A DNA stretch of 64,000 nt from Segatella copri. GTDB taxonomy: Bacteria; Bacteroidota; Bacteroidia; Bacteroidales; Bacteroidaceae. Positions 60,313 to 64,000 of this stretch are shown piece by piece. Positions within the stretch are counted from its first letter, which is position 1; each line of letters begins with the position of its first letter. The translations under genes were made by a program, and so were the position numbers. The notes below the pieces were generated by a model that saw only the letters and a list, made by a program, of their open reading frames with translations, did not search any database and had not been told where the DNA came from. The DNA is taken from positions 2,904,501 to 2,968,500 of the forward strand of contig NZ_JAPDVG010000001.1 in NCBI RefSeq assembly GCF_026015625.1. Reading direction: 5' to 3'.

Positions 60313-60747
60313 ATGATAACATACAATGTAGATGGCGTGAAAATGCCAAAGATCAAGAAACGTGATACGAGTGCCTGGATTCGCAAGGTAGCAGCCTCTC
60401 ATGGCCGCAAGGTGGGTGAGATTGGCTATATGTTTGTGGATGACGAGAAGATTCTCGAAGTGAACAACGAGTATCTGGGTCATGATTACTATACCGATGT
60501 CATCACCTTCGATTATGATGAGGATGATGTGATTAACGGCGACATCGTGATTTCGCTCGATACAGTCCGCACCAATGCCGAGCAGTTTGGCAAGACCTAC
60601 GATGATGAGCTCCATCGCGTCATCATCCATGGCATCCTGCACCTCTGCGGAATCAACGACAAGGGCCCGGGAGAGCGTGAAATCATGGAGGAGAACGAGA
60701 ATAAGGCGCTCGCCCTGCTCGAAGGTGCTTCAATATTGAAGAAGTAA
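60313..60747 (+). CDS. ybeY: Endoribonuclease YbeY
   Basis: 144 residues. The zinc motif reads HRVIIHGILHLCGINDKGPG: HGxLHLxG is present, but the third His of the E. coli motif is a Lys here (GINDKG), a variant I recall in Bacteroidetes. It acts in rRNA 3' maturation and ribosome quality control. A ribosome site AGGAGGAAG precedes the start. Last gene of ruvB-coaD-ybeY. Confidence 0.93.
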   Translation: MITYNVDGVKMPKIKKRDTSAWIRKVAASHGRKVGEIGYMFVDDEKILEVNNEYLGHDYYTDVITFDYDEDDVINGDIVISLDTVRTNAEQFGKTYDDELHRVIIHGILHLCGINDKGPGEREIMEENENKALALLEGASILKK

Positions 60748-60811
60748 AGCCCTTCTCTATAATTTGAGGAAGCTAGGTTTCTTCGAATTTCTCGGTCGAA
60801 GTATAGAAAAA

Positions 60812-60862
60812 CAGCTGTTAACTGTTAACCTGTTAACTCTTGGCAGTTAAGATGAACAGTTA
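60812..60862. repeat. CTGTTAA-type tandem repeat
   Basis: CTGTTAACTGTTAACCTGTT with further degenerate units; same type as at 53340 and 54990. Confidence 0.6.
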
Positions 60863-60885
60863 ACTCCTTAATGTGGTTAATGTAG

Positions 60886-61006
60886 CGGGCTGAAAGCCCA
60901 GCAAGCTCTTAGCCCAGGGCAACACCCTGGGTATAAGGAAGATATAACGGATTCGCCCTGTAAAGGCAAAAACTTTCATATACGAGGCTTTTGCTCCTAC
61001 AGGGCG
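60886..61006. repeat. GC-rich dispersed intergenic repeat, copy d
   Basis: CTTAGCCCAGGGCAACACCC then TGGGTATAAGG, with arms CGCCCTGTAAAGGCAAAAAC and GCTTTTGCTCCTACAGGGCG. It is the same inverted-arm core as in 7181-7387 and ends 8 nt before the dusB stop. Confidence 0.75.
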
Positions 61007-61013
61007 TTTTGCT

Positions 61014-62000
61014 TTATTCTATCGCCTTTATTCTTTCCCGGCATTCTTTCAATATCTCTTTCAGTTCCTCCACGGTCGTGGCTCTCAGCATGGCGATTCT
61101 CGTCTGGCGAAAATCGGGAATGCCCTTGAAGATAGGGGAGGCGGCAAGGTGGCGACGGGTGTGGAGAATGCCTCTGTACTCATCGATGCGCTCCACGTTG
61201 ATGCGGAGCTGCTCCTCCAGGAGGTCGATTTTCTCATCTACGGTGAGTGGGGCTGCACCCGTATTGTCTAAGTAATCGCGTATTTCCTTGAAAATCCAAG
61301 GGCGGCCGAAGGTGGCGCGGCCAATCATTACCGCATCTACGCCGTATCTCTCGAAGGCAAGCTTGGCTTCTTCCGGGGTCGTAATATCGCCGTTGCCGAT
61401 GATAGGAATATGGATGCGGGGATTGTTCTTCACCTCTCCTATGAGGCTCCAGTCAGCTTCTCCGGTGTACATCTGACTACGGGTTCTGCCGTGGATGGTG
61501 AGCGCCTGGATTCCGCAATCCTGTAGCTGCTCGGCAAGGTCGGTGATGATGAGGTTCTCGCAATCCCATCCCAATCGGGTTTTCACAGTTACCGGCACGT
61601 TTACCGCCTTCACCACTTCTCTTGTAATATCCAGCATCAGCGGAATATTGCGGAGCATTCCGGCTCCTGCACCCTTTCCGGCAACCTTCTTCACCGGGCA
61701 ACCGAAGTTAATATCAATCACATCCGGCTTCGCCTGTTCTACGATTTTGGCAGCTTCCACCATATCCTCGGTGGTTCTGCCGTAAATCTGAATGCCCACA
61801 GGGCGCTCTTCATCGCTTATCGTAAGCTTGCTGACTGTGCTCTTGATGCTTCGCACCAGGGCTTCCGCCGATACGAACTCAGTATAAACCATGGCGGCTC
61901 CGAATCGCTTGCAGAGCATGCGAAAGCCAATATCCGTTACGTCTTCCATCGGAGCGAGGAAGAGGGGCTGAGGCCCAAATTCTATATTTCCTATTTTCAT
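61014..62000 (-). CDS. dusB: tRNA-dihydrouridine synthase (DusB type)
   Basis: 328 residues. The FMN barrel begins FLAPMEDVTDIGFRML; the catalytic Cys is in NFGCPVKKVAGKGAGAGML (about residue 100); the RNA/FMN part reads ALTIHGRTRSQMYTGEADW. It reduces specific uridines of tRNA. Promoter TAACTTTG at 62057-62064. Confidence 0.94.
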   Translation of the reverse strand: MKIGNIEFGPQPLFLAPMEDVTDIGFRMLCKRFGAAMVYTEFVSAEALVRSIKSTVSKLTISDEERPVGIQIYGRTTEDMVEAAKIVEQAKPDVIDINFGCPVKKVAGKGAGAGMLRNIPLMLDITREVVKAVNVPVTVKTRLGWDCENLIITDLAEQLQDCGIQALTIHGRTRSQMYTGEADWSLIGEVKNNPRIHIPIIGNGDITTPEEAKLAFERYGVDAVMIGRATFGRPWIFKEIRDYLDNTGAAPLTVDEKIDLLEEQLRINVERIDEYRGILHTRRHLAASPIFKGIPDFRQTRIAMLRATTVEELKEILKECRERIKAIE

Positions 62001-62056
62001 GAGTTTCGAGTGAAATCTTCTTATTCCTATGATGTATATCTTCTTTTTTGCGGCTG

Positions 62057-62064
62057 CAAAGTTA
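62057..62064 (-). promoter_or_regulatory. -7 promoter box of dusB
   Basis: TAACTTTG on the minus strand, between dusB and the dprA stop, giving a leader of about 55 nt. Confidence 0.65.
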
Positions 62065-62092
62065 CTGCTTTTTTCTGAAAATAAAGAAAATA

Positions 62093-63223
62093 CTACTTCA
62101 AAAGATGATACATTCCCCCTGCAAAGGTCTTGATGACTCCCTTCATCTCCAATGTGAAGAGGAGGGAAGTGAGGCGAGAAATGTCGATATTCGTCTTTAC
62201 GGAGATGAGATTCACTTGCAGGTCGTTGGTCTTGGAGAGGACATCTACGATGAGTTGCTCCTCTGGAGATAATTCCGGGAAGAGGCTGCGCTCGATGCCT
62301 TGCTGCTTGGCTCGCATCAGGGTTGTATCATCCTGCCAGCCCATATCCTTCACGAAGTCCTCGGCACTGGTGATGAGCGTGGCGCCGTTGTTGCGTATCA
62401 GGTTGTTGCAGCCCTCGCTGTAGTGGTCGTCTATCCTGCCCGGGAAGGTGAAGACGTCCCTACCGTAGGATTGCGAAATATCGCAGGTGATGAGGCCGCC
62501 GCCATGAGCTGCGCTCTCTATCAGGATGCAGGCATCCGACATTCCCGCTACGATGCGGTTGCGGCGCACGAAGTTTATCTTATCAGCGTTTGTACGGGTA
62601 AGGAATTCGGTGAGCAGTCCGCCCTGTTCTATCATTCTTGCCGCCGTTTCCCGGTGCTGACGGGGGTAGAGGTCATCCAGACCGTGAGCCAGCACGCCTA
62701 TGGTTTCGTAGCCGCTGGCGAGTGCCTGGCGGTGCGCCACGATGTCCACTCCGTAGGCAAGTCCGCTCATGATGAGCACGTTGGGCGAGAGCTGCTTCAG
62801 GTCGGTGATGAAGCGGCGGATGAGGTCTTCGCCGTAAGGCGTGCAGTGGCGGGTTCCCACGATGTTGATGACGCGCTGCTGGTTGAGGTTGGCGTTGCCT
62901 TTATAGAAGAGGATGAGGGGTGCGTCATCGCAGTCTTTGAGGCGTTGCGGATAGTGGTCGTCGTTCATCGGAATGGGTTCTATTCCGTAGCGTATGTCGT
63001 ACTCCAGTTCTTCCTCTGCGCGTTTTCGGGCTTCTTCGCAGTTCTGGATAGCGCTCACGAGTTTATCCGAGGCATCGGGGAGGATGTCTCTTAGGTTGTT
63101 CTTATGCTCCAGGATGAGCGTGGCGGAGCCTACCTTTCTGTATAGCTCCAGCATTCCTGCCAGGCTGAAGTAATTGAGCCTTGTTAAAAGTATAGTATTT
63201 AATATTTCCTGTTGGTCACCCAT
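62093..63223 (-). CDS. dprA: DNA processing protein DprA
   Basis: 376 residues. Rossmann-like fold motifs VRFITDLK..., MSGLAYGVDIVAHRQALASG (G-S/A-G-x-A-x-G-ID-xxAH) and GLLTEFLTRTN; the C-terminal winged-helix-like end reads SRLTSLLFTLEMKGVIKTFA. It loads RecA on incoming single strands during natural transformation and is widespread also in non-competent species. The DUF2851 gene lies upstream on the same strand, 122 nt away. Confidence 0.94.
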   Translation of the reverse strand: MGDQQEILNTILLTRLNYFSLAGMLELYRKVGSATLILEHKNNLRDILPDASDKLVSAIQNCEEARKRAEEELEYDIRYGIEPIPMNDDHYPQRLKDCDDAPLILFYKGNANLNQQRVINIVGTRHCTPYGEDLIRRFITDLKQLSPNVLIMSGLAYGVDIVAHRQALASGYETIGVLAHGLDDLYPRQHRETAARMIEQGGLLTEFLTRTNADKINFVRRNRIVAGMSDACILIESAAHGGGLITCDISQSYGRDVFTFPGRIDDHYSEGCNNLIRNNGATLITSAEDFVKDMGWQDDTTLMRAKQQGIERSLFPELSPEEQLIVDVLSKTNDLQVNLISVKTNIDISRLTSLLFTLEMKGVIKTFAGGMYHLLK

Positions 63224-63345
63224 AATCTTAAAAATAATAATTAATAAATGAAAAAAGAATAAAGCAGCAAGCAGCAGTCAGCAAGCAGCAGCAAGCATAG
63301 CTCCCTCTTGCCCCCGTTCCGAGCGATTCCAGCGCTCGTCCCCCT

Positions 63346-64000
63346 TTATCTCTTCAAGTATTCATACCCTATCCTGCACCTCAGGCATTCCTTCCTGTCG
63401 CAGTATTCCTTCTTCAGCTGTATGAGCGCCTGGCTATCCCCGGCGTTCTCCACCGGCAGCCCGCATTGCTTCCACATCCTTACTATGTGGTTATTCTCGG
63501 CCTTCAGCTCCTCCAGGAAGTCGAAGGCGCGGTCGCAGTATTTCTCCTCTCCCCGGTGCCTTCCATAGGCAAAGAGGATGGGAACCACGGTGTTGATGAT
63601 GAGCAGATTGAGCGAGAAAGGGGAGAGATGCTTCTCGTTACGGATGCTCGTGCTGCCGAAGGTATAATGGGTTTCCCAATACTCCGTAACGCTGGTTGAG
63701 AGCACCTGCTTCGCCTCCTTCACCGTGCTTGCCTCGAGCAGCTGGCTGAGGCTGGCCCGGCGGTTATAATAAAGATTGGCTAACTGCGAGATGCGGATGT
63801 GAGGGAAGTTCTGCGGACGCAGGCGCAGGAAGCGCCACTGCTTGTAATCCATCGGCTGCAGTGAGAATTTATGCGAGAGATAGAGATATTCGTTCCTCAA
63901 CCGGGAGAAATACCCGTCGTTCAGTGCGTCTTTCTGATATCTTTCGGGAATGGTGTTCAGCTCCAGCAGTCCGGCTTGCCCCAGGAAGATGGCTTCTATC
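63346..64000 (-). CDS. DUF2851 family protein, N-terminus cut by window edge
   Basis: The open frame continues to the right edge; a TTG at 63900 within it is not a start. About 218 residues are visible. Landmarks IEAIFLGQAGLLELNTIPER at the edge and NEYLYLSHKFSLQPMDYKQW, then WRFLRLRPQNFPHIRISQLA, fit DUF2851 proteins of Bacteroidota. A C-terminal CDRKECLRCRIGYEYLKR with Cys residues ends it. Function unknown. Confidence 0.85.
   Translation of the reverse strand, partial: IEAIFLGQAGLLELNTIPERYQKDALNDGYFSRLRNEYLYLSHKFSLQPMDYKQWRFLRLRPQNFPHIRISQLANLYYNRRASLSQLLEASTVKEAKQVLSTSVTEYWETHYTFGSTSIRNEKHLSPFSLNLLIINTVVPILFAYGRHRGEEKYCDRAFDFLEELKAENNHIVRMWKQCGLPVENAGDSQALIQLKKEYCDRKECLRCRIGYEYLKR

Overview
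The window looks like chromosomal DNA of a gut Bacteroidota, most like Prevotella/Segatella (copri group). The evidence is the promoter style (repeated TAnnTTTG -7 boxes, few Shine-Dalgarno sites), BspA-type and Mfa2-like cell-surface proteins, a fumarate reductase of the b-cytochrome type with a succinate/acetate CoA-transferase, rubredoxin/superoxide reductase, and an IS1182-family element. The species call is inference. I saw no rRNA, tRNA or CRISPR array.

Layout. 0-4 kb: a cut-off papain-like lipoprotein and an Mfa2-like lipoprotein on the minus strand, then a U32 hydroxylase-sufE-SpoU methyltransferase run. 4-22 kb is an accessory zone: an IS1182 element, two Rpn-type nucleases with shared ends, a repeated hairpin element, an AraC pseudogene, a BspA-like repeat protein with a poly-G tract at its start, and three AAA+ ATPases (4.2, 16.8 and 21.8 kb). 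The CoA-transferase, cysS and a calcineurin-like phosphoesterase sit among them. 23-28 kb: mutS, lgt and ychF. 27.7-30.1 kb: a small dinD cassette bounded by two copies of the ychF promoter region, next to a 22-bp-periodic array. 30.2-42 kb: rubredoxin-superoxide reductase, polA, polyprenyl synthase, and the minus-strand run mnmG-apt-uvrC-dtd-mazG-deoC with one perfect and two near-perfect parS sites, which suggests proximity to the replication origin. 42-45.5 kb: frdCAB. 46-55 kb: SAM methyltransferase, carboxylesterase, GNAT, parE and a S41 protease. 55.2-57.4 kb: an AT-rich two-gene unit whose first product looks like a lipid-anchored beta-trefoil plus aerolysin-type pore former. 57.4-64 kb: bile-acid-type symporter, ruvB-coaD-ybeY, dusB, dprA and a cut-off DUF2851 protein.

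How it works together. frdCAB and the CoA-transferase fit anaerobic fumarate respiration with succinate and acetate as products. The rubredoxin/superoxide reductase pair protects against oxygen. The housekeeping set is DNA repair, tRNA modification and replication. The most unusual signals are (i) the aerolysin-like lipoprotein operon, (ii) AAA+ ATPases with winged-helix-like segments, each preceded by its own private, evenly spaced palindromes over the promoter, (iii) the promoter-duplication dinD cassette with a possible -1 frameshift gene, and (iv) the poly-G tract in the BspA-like gene.
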